Below are positions 1-8,863 of a DNA stretch of 64,000 bases, piece after piece (the stretch's first letter is position 1; every line of letters starts with the position of its first letter). Position numbers and translations under genes: made by a program. The stretch is taken from the NCBI RefSeq assembly GCF_003050905.1, contig NZ_QAOT01000019.1; one strand, given 5' to 3'. The stretch comes from Cereibacter_A azotoformans. GTDB lineage: Bacteria > Pseudomonadota > Alphaproteobacteria > Rhodobacterales > Rhodobacteraceae. The notes under the pieces were generated by a model that was given only the letters and a program-made list of their open reading frames with translations, did not search any database and was not told the DNA's origin.

Positions 1-32
1 CCCGCGAGGATCAGGACAAGATAGACGGTCAT
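1..32 (-). CDS. 5' end of a probable membrane protein (partial)
   Basis: Only the first ten codons lie in the window; the gene runs off the left edge. An ATG at 32-30 on the minus strand is preceded by a GGAG ribosome-binding sequence with 7-base spacing and opens with MTVYLVLILA, a hydrophobic start typical of a membrane segment or signal peptide. It is divergent from the GntR regulator, which may control it. Function cannot be judged. Confidence 0.4.
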   Translation of the reverse strand, partial: MTVYLVLILA

Positions 33-124
33 GGCAAGCTCCGGCCGGTGAATCACCGCTCTGCTCTTGCCCGTCGCCGGAATGGTCTGCAAATTGGTCC
101 GCGAGGTCCCGGAGGGATGATCCC

Positions 125-820
125 GTGCCAAGAACGAGTCCGGCCACTGCCCTGGAACGGTTGCGCCGTCTTGTCGACGCGGAAGCCCCCTCCCTCGGCG
201 ATCGTCTTCCCACCGAACGCGCGCTTGCGTGTCTGCTGGGCTGCAGCCGCCAGACCGTCCGCGCGGCGCTGCTCGAGCTGGAGCGGAAGGGCGAGATCTG
301 GCGGCAGGTCGGCAAGGGCACCTTCCGCGGACCCGCCCCGCTTGGCCACCCCGTCAAGGAAACGATCCTGCTGAGTGCGACCGCCCCGGATCAGCTCATG
401 CAGGCCCGGCTGATGATCGAGCCGCCCATTGCGGCCGAAGCGGCCCGACGCGCCTCGGCGCGCGACATGGCCTATCTTCAGGGCCTCGTGGCCCGGGGCC
501 GGGGCGCGTCCGATCGCGGGCAGGCCGAGACGGCGGATGCCGCCTTCCATCGCGGCGTGGCCGAGGTGGCGGGAAATCCCCTGCTCCTGGGGTTTCTCGA
601 CTATCTGGCCAGCGCCCGGCGCCGCGCCGCCTGGCAACGGGAATGGGACCGGACCTACCGCAGGATCGGCGTCGGGGAATTCACCGGCCTGCACAGCGAT
701 CAGCATGCCGATGTCGTCGCGGCGATTGCGCGGGCCGACCCGCCGGCCGCCGAAGCCGCAATGCGCAGGCATCTCACAACCATCCTGGGCGCGATGCAGC
801 GACCGGACGGGAACGGATGA
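125..820 (+). CDS. GntR-family transcriptional regulator, FCD-type
   Basis: A 231-residue one-component regulator. The N-terminal winged helix-turn-helix spans roughly residues 20-65, with the GntR pattern GDRLPTERALA, then SRQTVRAALLELERKG, then the wing. Residues about 85-220 form an alpha-helical FCD ligand-binding domain; the closing HADVVAAIARADPPAAEAAM is the usual FCD helix. Start is GTG at 125, behind GGAGGG at a good distance. FadR/FCD regulators normally sense small carboxylates and control a neighbouring catabolic or transport gene; here the obvious target is the divergent gene cut off at the left edge. The ligand cannot be read from the sequence. Confidence 0.85.
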   Translation: MPRTSPATALERLRRLVDAEAPSLGDRLPTERALACLLGCSRQTVRAALLELERKGEIWRQVGKGTFRGPAPLGHPVKETILLSATAPDQLMQARLMIEPPIAAEAARRASARDMAYLQGLVARGRGASDRGQAETADAAFHRGVAEVAGNPLLLGFLDYLASARRRAAWQREWDRTYRRIGVGEFTGLHSDQHADVVAAIARADPPAAEAAMRRHLTTILGAMQRPDGNG

Positions 821-876
821 TGCCCCTGTGGGGTCGCCCCGCCAGATGCCGCCGAGGAACCGCAGACCGGGGCGGC

Positions 877-1462
877 GAATCCAAGAGCGTCAGCGAGGCG
901 CTGCGCTACACGGCCGGCGTCACCTCGGACGTGTTCGGCGACGACAACGATTACGACTGGCTGCGCATCCGTGGCTTTCAGGCCGACCAGACCGGCGTCT
1001 TCCTCGACAATGCCCGGAACCTCTCGTTCGCCTTCGGCTCGTTCTACATCGACCCCTACACGCTGGAACGGATCGAGGTGCTGCGGGGCCCGTCCTCGGC
1101 GCTCTATGGCGGCTCGAACCCCGGCGGGATTCGTCAACTACGTCTCGAAGCGGCCGGGCGGCGACATCGGCGAGCTGACGTTCGGCCTCAACGACGCCAC
1201 GAGCGCCTGGCTGGAGCTGGACTGGGGGCGCGATCTCGACGCGGGCCGGTCGGTCCGCCTGACCGGCCGGACCGAGGGCGGCGACAGGTACGACGACCTG
1301 AACGAGGGCTTCCGCGGCACGCTGGCGCCTTCCTACCGCTTCACCACCGCGAACGGGACCGAGGTGACGCTGCTGGCCAACGTGACCGGCTGCCAGACCG
1401 CCTATGTCTGCTCTTACGGCGCGGGCCGCGAGGTGGTTCTGGAAGTGACCAAGCGGCTCTGA
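877..1462 (+). pseudogene. TonB-dependent siderophore receptor, truncated, frameshifted and internally deleted
   Basis: Remnant of a FhuA/FpvA-type outer-membrane receptor. In frame 1 from about 877 the plug is clear (SVSEALRYTAGV, LRIRGFQADQTGVFLDNAR, IEVLRGPSSALYGGSNPGG). One extra base near 1125-1131 shifts the frame, and the plug end and first barrel strands continue in frame 2 (FVNYVSKRPGGDIGELTFG) to about 1390. The sequence then jumps to what looks like a receptor C-terminus (YVCSYGAGREVVLEVTKRL), so most of the barrel is missing. The signal peptide and TonB box are also absent; the reading frame begins at an ATG overlapping the GntR stop. It cannot make a functional receptor. Confidence 0.75.
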
Positions 1463-1663
1463 GCCTCGCGCGGCGCCCCGGCCGAGGGGAGTGCAAGGGC
1501 ATCCCGCGTCCGGGCCCCGCAATCATATCGAGAACTCGGGCGGCGCGCCCCCGCGCCGTCCGAACATGCGATTGCATCCGGCGCAGGCCTCCAGTAGCGT
1601 CACCGGAGCCAGGTTCCTCGTCCCAGCCCGCACCCCCTGCATCCGCTGAGAACCTGGAGTCCC

Positions 1664-3598
1664 ATGTCCCCCCTGTCGTCCCGAATGATCCGGCTTCTGG
1701 CCGGCAGTGCCGCTGCCTTCGGACCGAGCACCGCGGCCCTCGCGCAGGATCTGGCCTTTTCGCTCGATCCGATCGTCGTGCAGTCCCGCGACGAGTTCGC
1801 CGAGGCCGCCGACCGTGCCACCTCGATGTATGTCGCCGATGCCGAGCTTGAGCGGGCCCGGACGGGCGACCTGAAGGATGTCTTCGCGGGCATCGCCTCG
1901 GTGTCGGTCGGCGGCGCGCTGCCGCTGACGCAGAAGATCTTCGTCAACGGCGTGGACATGCTGAACCTCGGCGTGAGCATCGACGGGGCGGCCCAGAACA
2001 ACCGCGCCTTCCACCATGTCTCGGCCAACGCCATTGATCCGGGGCTGCTCAAGCAGGTGCGGGTGGATGCCACGATCTCGCCGGCCGACGCGGGCCCCTA
2101 CGCGCTGGCGGGCTCGGTCGTGTTCGAGACGGTCGATGCGGCCGACATCCTGGCCGAGGGCCAGAGCTTCGGCGGCAACCTGCGCCTGAGCTATGGCGAC
2201 AACGGGCAGACCGCGCAGGGCGCGCTGACGCTGGCCGGGCGCGAAGGCGGCTTCGAGTGGCTGGCCTACGGCAAGCGCGCCACGGGCGAGGATTACAAGG
2301 ATGGCGACGGCGAAACCCGGCTCGGCACGGCGGCGAACCTCACGAGCGTTCTGGGCAAGCTGGCCTACGAGGCCCCCGAGGGGCACCGGGTCGAGCTGTC
2401 CGCCCTGCGCCTGCGCGATGACGAGCTGCGCCAGTTCCGGGCGAATTTCGGCGGCCTGAACGGGGTGGAGGATTCGCTCCGCCGCTATGACACGACGCGG
2501 GAAAGCTGGTCGCTGTCCTACGAGAACACGCAGGCCGGGGGCCTGTGGGATCCGAGCGTCCGGCTCGGCTATTCGGAGAGCGACATCGTCATCCCCGAGC
2601 CCTACGACAGCAACGGCCTGTCGGGCACCTGGTCGGCCACGGTCCAGAACGACTTTCACCTGAACGCGACCGACCGGATCTCGGCCGGCATCGACTGGCA
2701 GCGCCGGTTCGGGGAATATTCGAGCCCCACCTACGGCGAGTTCCTTGAGGAAACGTCGCGCAACATCGGCCTCTTCGCGCAGGCCCGGCTCGAGCCCACG
2801 GAGCGGTGGCGCCTGTCCTTTGGCGGGCGCTTCGACCGTCAGGATTTCGAGGGCGTCGATGGCAGCGACGAGCGCCATTCGGGCGGCTCGGGCAACCTGT
2901 CGGCCAGCTATGCGCTGACCGAGAGCCTGACGCTGCGCGGTGGCCTGTCCTCGATCTTTGGCGGCGTCGATATCGAGGACAACTACATCTTCAATCCGGG
3001 CTGGAGCTATGGGGACCTGCGGCCCTCGCGGGCGCAGAACGCCAGCCTCGGCTTCGACTGGGATGGGGGCGCGCTGAAGCTGGGGGGCGAGCTGTTCCTG
3101 ACGGAGATCTACCGGGCCCGCAGCGCCTCGGAGAATTTCGACTTCGAGAGCCGCGGCTTCAACCTTGGCGCCACCTACGGTTGGGAGGGCGGGTTCGCGC
3201 GCTTCACCCTGTCGCACAGCGACGTGAAGGTGGATGGCGAGAAGGCCGCGGGCTACGAGGCGCTCGACTTCGGCGCGCCTCTGGGCACCGTGGCCGCGTT
3301 CGAAGTCCAGCAGGATACGACGCTGGCGGGCCTGCGCCTCGGCGGCGGGCTCGACCTTGCGCTGGATCACGACATGCCCGAAGCGGCCGATTTCGATCTC
3401 GAGGGCTATTCGGTGGTCAATGTCTTTGCCGAATATGTGCCGCCGCAGGCGCAGAACCTGACGCTTCGACTGCAGGTGGACAACCTGTTCGACACGACCT
3501 TCGCCGACCGTGCGACCTATGGCGCGGAATATGGCACCGTCACCTCGCTGAAGGAGCCGGGCCGGACCATCACCCTCAGCGCGGTGACGCGGTTCTGA
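1664..3598 (+). CDS. TonB-dependent outer-membrane receptor (ferric siderophore/heme type)
   Basis: A 644-residue TonB-dependent receptor. A signal peptide ends near residue 27 (AALAQ), followed by a plug domain (residues about 35-165) with a short energy-coupling segment (LDPIVVQSR). The remainder alternates beta-strands of a 22-strand barrel and ends in TRF, a C-terminal aromatic residue as expected for BAM-dependent insertion. The plug is short and lacks the classical LRGPSSALYG wording of the broken paralogue just upstream, so the ligand may differ. It converges on a complete CeuE/Fec-type ferric-siderophore ABC operon, the natural inner-membrane partner. I infer uptake of an iron chelate; the precise ligand is unknown. 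Confidence 0.85.
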   Translation: MSPLSSRMIRLLAGSAAAFGPSTAALAQDLAFSLDPIVVQSRDEFAEAADRATSMYVADAELERARTGDLKDVFAGIASVSVGGALPLTQKIFVNGVDMLNLGVSIDGAAQNNRAFHHVSANAIDPGLLKQVRVDATISPADAGPYALAGSVVFETVDAADILAEGQSFGGNLRLSYGDNGQTAQGALTLAGREGGFEWLAYGKRATGEDYKDGDGETRLGTAANLTSVLGKLAYEAPEGHRVELSALRLRDDELRQFRANFGGLNGVEDSLRRYDTTRESWSLSYENTQAGGLWDPSVRLGYSESDIVIPEPYDSNGLSGTWSATVQNDFHLNATDRISAGIDWQRRFGEYSSPTYGEFLEETSRNIGLFAQARLEPTERWRLSFGGRFDRQDFEGVDGSDERHSGGSGNLSASYALTESLTLRGGLSSIFGGVDIEDNYIFNPGWSYGDLRPSRAQNASLGFDWDGGALKLGGELFLTEIYRARSASENFDFESRGFNLGATYGWEGGFARFTLSHSDVKVDGEKAAGYEALDFGAPLGTVAAFEVQQDTTLAGLRLGGGLDLALDHDMPEAADFDLEGYSVVNVFAEYVPPQAQNLTLRLQVDNLFDTTFADRATYGAEYGTVTSLKEPGRTITLSAVTRF

Positions 3599-3690
3599 GC
3601 GGGGCGGGGCGCCCTCGGGTGCCCGCCCTGGCCGAGGGAGGTCGGGGGTCGTGCAAGGTCTGGCCGGAGTGCCGGGCATTGAGCCCCGTG

Positions 3691-3752
3691 CACGGCCCGG
3701 CCGGAGGGCCGGGCCGTGGGTTTCGTGACCGGCCCGGCCGGACGGCCGGGCC
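3691..3752. terminator. Two tandem GC-rich hairpins between convergent genes
   Basis: A 12-bp perfect stem with a GGAG loop (3691-3718), followed after 12 bases by a 9-bp stem with a GGAC loop (3731-3752), fills the space between the TonB receptor and the ABC ATPase stop codon. Both are near-symmetrical, so either strand could use them. The first is followed on the plus strand only by GGGTTTCG and there is no long U tract, so efficiency is uncertain. Confidence 0.6.
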
Positions 3753-4511
3753 TCAGGCGTGATGCAGGACCAGCGGGCGGCCCGCATGTTCCCCCACGGC
3801 GATGTCGATGCCGTAGAGATCGCGCAGCACCGCCGGCGTCAGCACCTCGGCGGGCGTGCCCTCGGCCAGGATCCGCCCGTCGCGCAAGGCCACGATGTGA
3901 TCGGCCCAGGCGGCGGCGTAGTTCACCTCATGGACCACGAGGACCGCGCTCTTGCCGCCGTCCCGCACCGCCGCCCGCAACCGCTCGAGCAGGGCCCGCG
4001 CGTGGGCCATGTCGAGATTGTTCAGCGGCTCGTCGAGCAGCAGCCAGTCGGTGCCCTGTGCGAAGGCCATCGCCACGAAGGCGCGCTGGCGCTGCCCGCC
4101 CGACAGCTCGTCCAGAAAGCGGCCCGCCAGCGGTGCGAGGTCGAAGGCGGCCAAAGCCTCCTCCACGGCGGCGGCATCGGCGGGCGAGGGGCGGCCGCGG
4201 TGGTGCGGCCAGCGCCCGAAGCCCACCAGCTCGCGCACCCGGAGCCGGCTGGACACGCTCGTCTCCTGCCCGAGCACCGCCATGCGCAGCGCAAGCTCGT
4301 GCGAGGGGGTGTGCGACACGTCCATCCCCTCGACGCGAATGCGGCCCGCCGACAGCGGCAGAAGGCGCGCCACGAGGTTCAGGAGCGTGGACTTGCCCGC
4401 CCCGTTCGGCCCGATCAGGGCGGTCAGCCGGCCCCTGGGCAGCCGCGTCGTCACGCGGTCCAGGATGCGCGCCGCGCCCATGTGGTGCGAGACATCCTCG
4501 ATCTCGATCAT
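3753..4511 (-). CDS. Ferric-siderophore ABC transporter ATP-binding protein
   Basis: A 252-residue FecE/FepC-type ATPase that energises siderophore import. Walker A GPNGAGKS at residues 34-41, signature LSGGQ at 136-140, Walker B LLLDEP at 157-162. I start it at ATG 4511, which overlaps the permease stop (AAATGATC), rather than nine codons earlier. It is the last gene of the operon binding protein > permease > permease > ATPase, all joined by stop/start overlaps. The nearest families are the YclP/CeuD ATPases, in keeping with the CeuE-like binding protein. Confidence 0.92.
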   Translation of the reverse strand: MIEIEDVSHHMGAARILDRVTTRLPRGRLTALIGPNGAGKSTLLNLVARLLPLSAGRIRVEGMDVSHTPSHELALRMAVLGQETSVSSRLRVRELVGFGRWPHHRGRPSPADAAAVEEALAAFDLAPLAGRFLDELSGGQRQRAFVAMAFAQGTDWLLLDEPLNNLDMAHARALLERLRAAVRDGGKSAVLVVHEVNYAAAWADHIVALRDGRILAEGTPAEVLTPAVLRDLYGIDIAVGEHAGRPLVLHHA

Positions 4512-5452
4512 TTCACGCGTCCCCGCATCAGAAGCCACAGAAAGAACAGCCCGCCTGCGAACTCGACCACGATGCTGAGCGTGGCGCCCATCCCCAGGAC
4601 CCGCTCGAAGAGTGTCTGCCCGCCCACGAGCAGCACGATCGCCACCAGCGCCGCGGCGGGCAGAAGCGCACGGTGGCGGGCGCTTGTCGTCAGGGAATGG
4701 GCGAGGGCGGCCACGATCAGCCCGAAGAAGCCCACGGGCCCGACGAGCGCGGTCGAGACCGCGACCAGCACCGCGACCAGCGTCAGCACCCCCAGCGAAA
4801 GCCGGTCGTAGGCCAGTCCCAGCGGCACCGCCGTCCGCCGCCCCAGCGCCAGCACATCGAGCCGGGGCGCCAGCGCCAGCGCCGTGCCGGCCGCCGCAAG
4901 GCAGAGGCCCGCGCCCAGCGGCAGCAGCCCGGCCTCGATGCGCGAGAAGGAGGCAAAGCTCTCGGCCTGCACCACCGAATAGGCGTTCGGATCGAGGATC
5001 CGGGCAAGGAAGGACGAGAGCGACCGGAACAGGATGCCGAAGATCACTCCCGTCAGGATCATCCGCATCATGTCCTGAGCCCCGCGCCGCAGCAGCGTGC
5101 CGAAGAGCAGAAGGCCCGCGGCCACCAGCACCGCCACCTCGACCGCGAAGGACAGGCTGGACGGGAGCTGCGCATGGGCCGTGATGCCGAGGCTGGCCAC
5201 GAGCGTGGTCTGCATCAGCACATAGAGGGCGTCGAACCCCATGATCGAGGGCGTGAGGATGCGGTTGCCGCTGACGGTCTGGAACAGGACCGTCGCCACG
5301 GCGATCGCCGTTCCCACCACGACCAGCCCCGCCAGCTTGACCGAACGCAGGCCAAGGACGAACCGCCAGTTCGCTCCGCCCAGCCCCCAGAGCAGGTAGG
5401 TGGCGCAGACGATCAGGGCCAGCGCGGCCAGCCAGAAAAGCGCCCTATCCAC
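4508..5452 (-). CDS. Ferric-siderophore ABC transporter permease, second subunit (FecCD family)
   Basis: A 314-residue polytopic permease of the FecCD/BtuC family with about nine hydrophobic segments. The coupling region shows VGPVGFFGLIVAALAHSL near residue 220, matching the conserved GPVxFxGL motif that contacts the ATPase. A GTG start at 5452 overlaps the end of the upstream permease, giving VDRALFWLAALAL; the ATG 16 codons upstream would extend into the previous gene and is less likely. It pairs with the other permease to form the membrane channel. Confidence 0.9.
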   Translation of the reverse strand: MDRALFWLAALALIVCATYLLWGLGGANWRFVLGLRSVKLAGLVVVGTAIAVATVLFQTVSGNRILTPSIMGFDALYVLMQTTLVASLGITAHAQLPSSLSFAVEVAVLVAAGLLLFGTLLRRGAQDMMRMILTGVIFGILFRSLSSFLARILDPNAYSVVQAESFASFSRIEAGLLPLGAGLCLAAAGTALALAPRLDVLALGRRTAVPLGLAYDRLSLGVLTLVAVLVAVSTALVGPVGFFGLIVAALAHSLTTSARHRALLPAAALVAIVLLVGGQTLFERVLGMGATLSIVVEFAGGLFFLWLLMRGRVK

Positions 5453-6392
5453 GGACGGGCCTCCACAGAAGCCAGAGAAAGAGCAGCGAGCCGAGGACAC
5501 CGAGCACCGTGCCGGCCGGCACCTCGTAGGGATGCCGCACGAGCCGCCCGACCAGATCGCAGGCCAGCACCAGCGCGCCGCCGGCGGCCGCCACGACGGG
5601 CAGCGAGGCGCGCAGGTCGTCGCCCATCACCCGCGAGACGAGGTTCGGCACCACCAGCCCCACGAAGGGCACCATCCCCACCGTCACGACCACCATCGCC
5701 GTCACCAGCGACACGACGCCCAGCCCCAGCCGCATCACCGCGGCGGCGTTCAGCCCGAGGCCGGTGGCCGTCCTCTCGCCGAGGCCCAGAATGGCGAACC
5801 GATCCGCCGCGAACCACGCGAGCGCCGCCGCCGCCCCCGCGATCCACAAAAGCTCGTAGCGCCCCGCGATCACGCCCGAAAACTCGCCCGACATCAGCCA
5901 GATGCCGATCAGCTGCATCATGTCGGCCTTCCAGGCGATGAAGCTGGCCACCGATTGCAGCACGCCGGCCAGCACCAGCCCCACGATCGGGACAAGCAGC
6001 ACCTCGCGCGGTGGAAGGCGCCGGATCAGCGCAAGAAAGAGGCCCGCGCCCGCAAGGGCCGCGCCACTGGCCGCGGCCATCTTGATCCAGACCGGGGCCC
6101 CCGGCGCCAGAAGCGTGACGGCCAGCAGGCCGAGCGCCGCGCCCTCGGCGGTTCCGGTGGTGCCGGGCTCGACAAATCGGTTGCGCGCGACCTGCTGCAT
6201 CACCACCCCCGCCACGGCCAGCGCCGCGCCCGACAGCACCACGGCGGCCGTCCGCGGCACCCGCGACACGGCCAGCAGCAGCCCCGCCTGCGGATCGGCC
6301 AGAAGCGCCGCGGGACCCATCCCCGCGGCCCCGACCACGAGGCTGGCCAGCATCAGCGCCACCAGCGCCAGAAGCATCAGGCGCAGGATCAT
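5445..6392 (-). CDS. Ferric-siderophore ABC transporter permease, first subunit (FecCD family)
   Basis: A 315-residue FecCD-family permease. It opens with a transmembrane segment and carries the family signature RVPRTAAVVLSGAALAVAG near residues 44-62, QQVARNRFVEPGTTGTAEGA directly after, and the GMVPFVGLVVPNLVSR coupling motif near 235. The ATG overlaps the stop of the binding-protein gene (ATGA). It forms the inner-membrane channel with the adjacent permease. Confidence 0.92.
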   Translation of the reverse strand: MILRLMLLALVALMLASLVVGAAGMGPAALLADPQAGLLLAVSRVPRTAAVVLSGAALAVAGVVMQQVARNRFVEPGTTGTAEGAALGLLAVTLLAPGAPVWIKMAAASGAALAGAGLFLALIRRLPPREVLLVPIVGLVLAGVLQSVASFIAWKADMMQLIGIWLMSGEFSGVIAGRYELLWIAGAAAALAWFAADRFAILGLGERTATGLGLNAAAVMRLGLGVVSLVTAMVVVTVGMVPFVGLVVPNLVSRVMGDDLRASLPVVAAAGGALVLACDLVGRLVRHPYEVPAGTVLGVLGSLLFLWLLWRPVRG

Positions 6393-7270
6393 CGGTCGAG
6401 GGCTGTGACGAGATCCTCGAGCGTGCCCATGAGCGAGCGGTAGCCGCCGCCCGCGACATAGACTTCGGCCGGATCGAGATAGACCACCTGACCGGATGTC
6501 CAGGCGGTCGTGTCCCGCACCAGCGGATTGTCGAGCACGGCCCGCGCCGAGGCGCCTTCGGCGCCGATGGCCGCGCCCCGGTCGATGACGAAAAGCCAGT
6601 CCGGGTTCGTCCGCGCGATGAACTCGAACGACACGGCGTCGCCATGGGTCGCCGCCTCCAGCTCGGGCACCGCTTCGGCCATGCCGGTCGCCTCGTGCAG
6701 CCAGCCAAAGCGCGATCCGCGCCCGAACGCCGACATCTTCGGCCCGTTGGTCAGGAGGATCAGAAGGCTCCCCTTGCCCTCGGCCGCGGCGGCAAGCTCG
6801 TCGAGCTTCGCCCCCAGCGCGGCGTCGAGCCGCTCGGCCTCGGCTTCACGCCCGAACAGGGTGCCGTAGGCCGCAAGCCGCTGCCGCGCATCGCCGATGA
6901 GGTCCGGCCCGATGGTCATGTCGAGCGTGGGCGCCACCTGCGACAGGGCCTTCACCTGCGCCGACGAGCGGCCCCCCGCGATCACAAGATCGGGCGCCAG
7001 CGCGGACAGCGCCTCGAGATCCGGCTCGAAGATCGTGCCGACGGGCGCCGCATCCAGATCGGCCAGCCCCGGCACAAAGGTCTGCACCGGCGCGCCATCC
7101 ACGCGAACGCCAAGGGCTGTCACCGTGTCGAGCGCGGCGATGTCGAAGACCGCGACCCTCTCGGGCACCTGTCCGACGGTGACCGGCCCGAGGGCGGTCT
7201 CGACGGTCGCGGCGCTTGCGGGTGCCGCCAGAAGAAGCCCGGCCAGCAGGCCGGACGCAAGACGGATCAT
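6389..7270 (-). CDS. Periplasmic ferric-siderophore-binding protein, CeuE/FatB/YclQ-like
   Basis: A 293-residue secreted binding protein with an 18-20-residue signal peptide ending ASA. It carries the class III siderophore-binding pattern (VAVFDIAALDTVTALGV, then LSALAPDLVIAGGRS, then FEFIARTNPDWLFVIDR and a late GQVVYLDP), closest in wording to CeuE/FatB/YclQ, which bind catecholate or mixed siderophores. Start is ATG 7270 behind GAGAGGAG; the ATG 17 codons upstream has no such site. No lipobox is present, so it is a soluble periplasmic protein. First gene of the four-gene import operon; I see no clear Fur, RirA or Irr box in the 122-base divergent region. Confidence 0.9.
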   Translation of the reverse strand: MIRLASGLLAGLLLAAPASAATVETALGPVTVGQVPERVAVFDIAALDTVTALGVRVDGAPVQTFVPGLADLDAAPVGTIFEPDLEALSALAPDLVIAGGRSSAQVKALSQVAPTLDMTIGPDLIGDARQRLAAYGTLFGREAEAERLDAALGAKLDELAAAAEGKGSLLILLTNGPKMSAFGRGSRFGWLHEATGMAEAVPELEAATHGDAVSFEFIARTNPDWLFVIDRGAAIGAEGASARAVLDNPLVRDTTAWTSGQVVYLDPAEVYVAGGGYRSLMGTLEDLVTALDR

Positions 7271-7392
7271 GGCGATCTCCTCTCGATGCTCCGGCGTGTG
7301 GCTTGAACTGGCTCCACGCATCGGGACGACACCTAAGGCCTTGCGCGCCTCCGGTCCAGCCCATATCCAGAGAAAAACAGTCGGAGATAGAG

Positions 7393-7731
7393 ATGCTGAC
7401 CACGACCGCCCGATACGCCACGCCCCACGCGGCGAAATATCTGCGGCAGCTGGGCAATCACTTCGCCCACAAGGTCGAGGTGCAGCTCGAGGATCACCGC
7501 GCGACCTGCACCTTCCAGACCGGCACCGCGGCGCTGGTGGCGGACGAGGGGGCCCTGACGGTCCGTATCGAGGCGCCGGACCCCAAGGGGCTGATCCAGA
7601 CGCGCTTCGTGATCGACTCGCATCTTGTGACCTTCGCCTTCCGCGAGGCCTTCACGGGCCTCGACTGGAGCGCGGCCGACGGGGACGCCGCGCCCGACGG
7701 CTCACATCCGGCCGGCCTGCGGAGCGGCTGA
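7393..7731 (+). CDS. DUF2218 domain protein
   Basis: A 112-residue soluble protein that matches the DUF2218 pattern: ATPHAAKYLRQLGNHFAHKV, then TCTFQTGTAAL, then RIEAPDPKGLIQTRFVIDSH, and a final FRE AF-x-GLDW. Start ATG 7393 follows GGAGATAGAG. DUF2218 genes are often found beside siderophore-uptake genes; here it is divergent from the binding-protein gene, supporting a role linked to iron. The molecular activity is not known. Confidence 0.8.
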   Translation: MLTTTARYATPHAAKYLRQLGNHFAHKVEVQLEDHRATCTFQTGTAALVADEGALTVRIEAPDPKGLIQTRFVIDSHLVTFAFREAFTGLDWSAADGDAAPDGSHPAGLRSG

Positions 7732-7844
7732 CAGCACCGCCACGGCGCCCCGTTCCTCGGATGGCCTCAGGCAGGTCGTGATGGTCATGCAGTTCACCAC
7801 CGTTGCCACGATCCTGCCCACAAGGGCCAGAAGAACCACCGCGC

Positions 7845-8352
7845 CTAGCACGCCCCGACGCCCAGATGTTCAACCAGCATGGCCTCGTCGCGCAAGGCCG
7901 CCCACGGCACCGCCGCCGCCGGACGCGGCACGCGGTTGAAGTCCCTGAGGAGATCCTGGATCGAGACTTCGGAGGCTTCGATCCTCGTCACCGGCATGAT
8001 GTTGTGATCGGACGTGCGGAACAGCAGCGACCGAAGCCCGAGGAACTCACGCGGGATCTGGACATCGACGATCTGCCGGCGCCCGTCCGGGAGCAGCTTG
8101 CAGGACGATGCCCAGCCGGAGGCGAGGTCATGGGGCGAGCGCCGCTCCTGCCCCTGATGGATCATGCCTGCCCCGGCGGATAGACGCGACGGCGTTGATG
8201 CATGGCCTCGAGAACCGTCAACTCGTCCTCGGAAAGCACGCGGCAAAGGCGTCGAGCTTGCGGCCGAGAGGGCGGTTCGCGATCGGCATGGCATCCCGGC
8301 CGTCGAAGAGCGGCTGACGTCGAACCTGTCCATCACGGCGAACCGGCATGAC
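7845..8352 (-). pseudogene. Crp/Fnr-family regulator, multiple frameshifts, no HTH
   Basis: Three frames are needed to read the cyclic-nucleotide-binding-like domain. The N-terminus (MPIANRPLGRKLDAFAA) is in one frame. Near 8240 a two-base insertion shifts to LSEDELTVLEAMHQRRRVYP. Near 8165 it shifts again to MIHQGQ, then KLLPDGRRQIVDVQIPREFL and DEAMLVEHLGVGAC before a stop. The C-terminal helix-turn-helix that should follow EHL is gone. Pattern matches short alphaproteobacterial Crp/Fnr regulators. Non-functional. Confidence 0.7.
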
Positions 8353-8448
8353 GCTGCTCTGGATCAGTGCCCGCCCCGCGATTGCTGCGATACTCGACGG
8401 CATCGGCAGCCAAGCATCCGATCACCACACCTGTCGTAAAGGTCCACC

Positions 8449-8685
8449 ATGCAAGCGCCTCCCCCGGACACTGCAGGAGTCGCGGCCCTCGCGATCTGCG
8501 AGGCCCTGCTCCTCTCGCTGTTCGACAGGCAGATCCTGCCAGAGGCCGAGATCGTGGGCCTCCTCGAGGATGCGGCGGCGGCCCATGCGGGGCATCCCGA
8601 GGACGGTGATGCCGAGTTGCACAGGGAGGCGGCCCGGCTGATCGCCGGGATCAGCGTCGGGCAGAACACGCTGCGACGGCGATGA
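8449..8685 (+). CDS. Small conserved hypothetical protein
   Basis: A 78-residue acidic helical protein. ICEALLLSLFDRQILPEAE and VGLLEDAAAAHAGHPED form two amphipathic helices, and GC-rich third positions throughout indicate real coding. Similar short proteins occur in alphaproteobacteria, but I know no function. It sits alone between the broken Crp/Fnr gene and two small minus-strand genes, with a weak ribosome-binding site (GGTCCACC). Confidence 0.55.
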   Translation: MQAPPPDTAGVAALAICEALLLSLFDRQILPEAEIVGLLEDAAAAHAGHPEDGDAELHREAARLIAGISVGQNTLRRR

Positions 8686-8863
8686 AGGGCTCGGGTGCGG
8701 CACGTCCGGACGGGGCCTGCGACGGGAGAGGGAATTCCTCGGTGCCTGATGATGCGGCGATATTCGGGCAGTTCGTTTCGTGACGGCGGGCCGGCTCTTT
8801 CGCAGGGAAGAGCCGGTTCTCATTATCCGTGGTCGAACCGGGCGGCTCCCCAGGGAACGGCGG

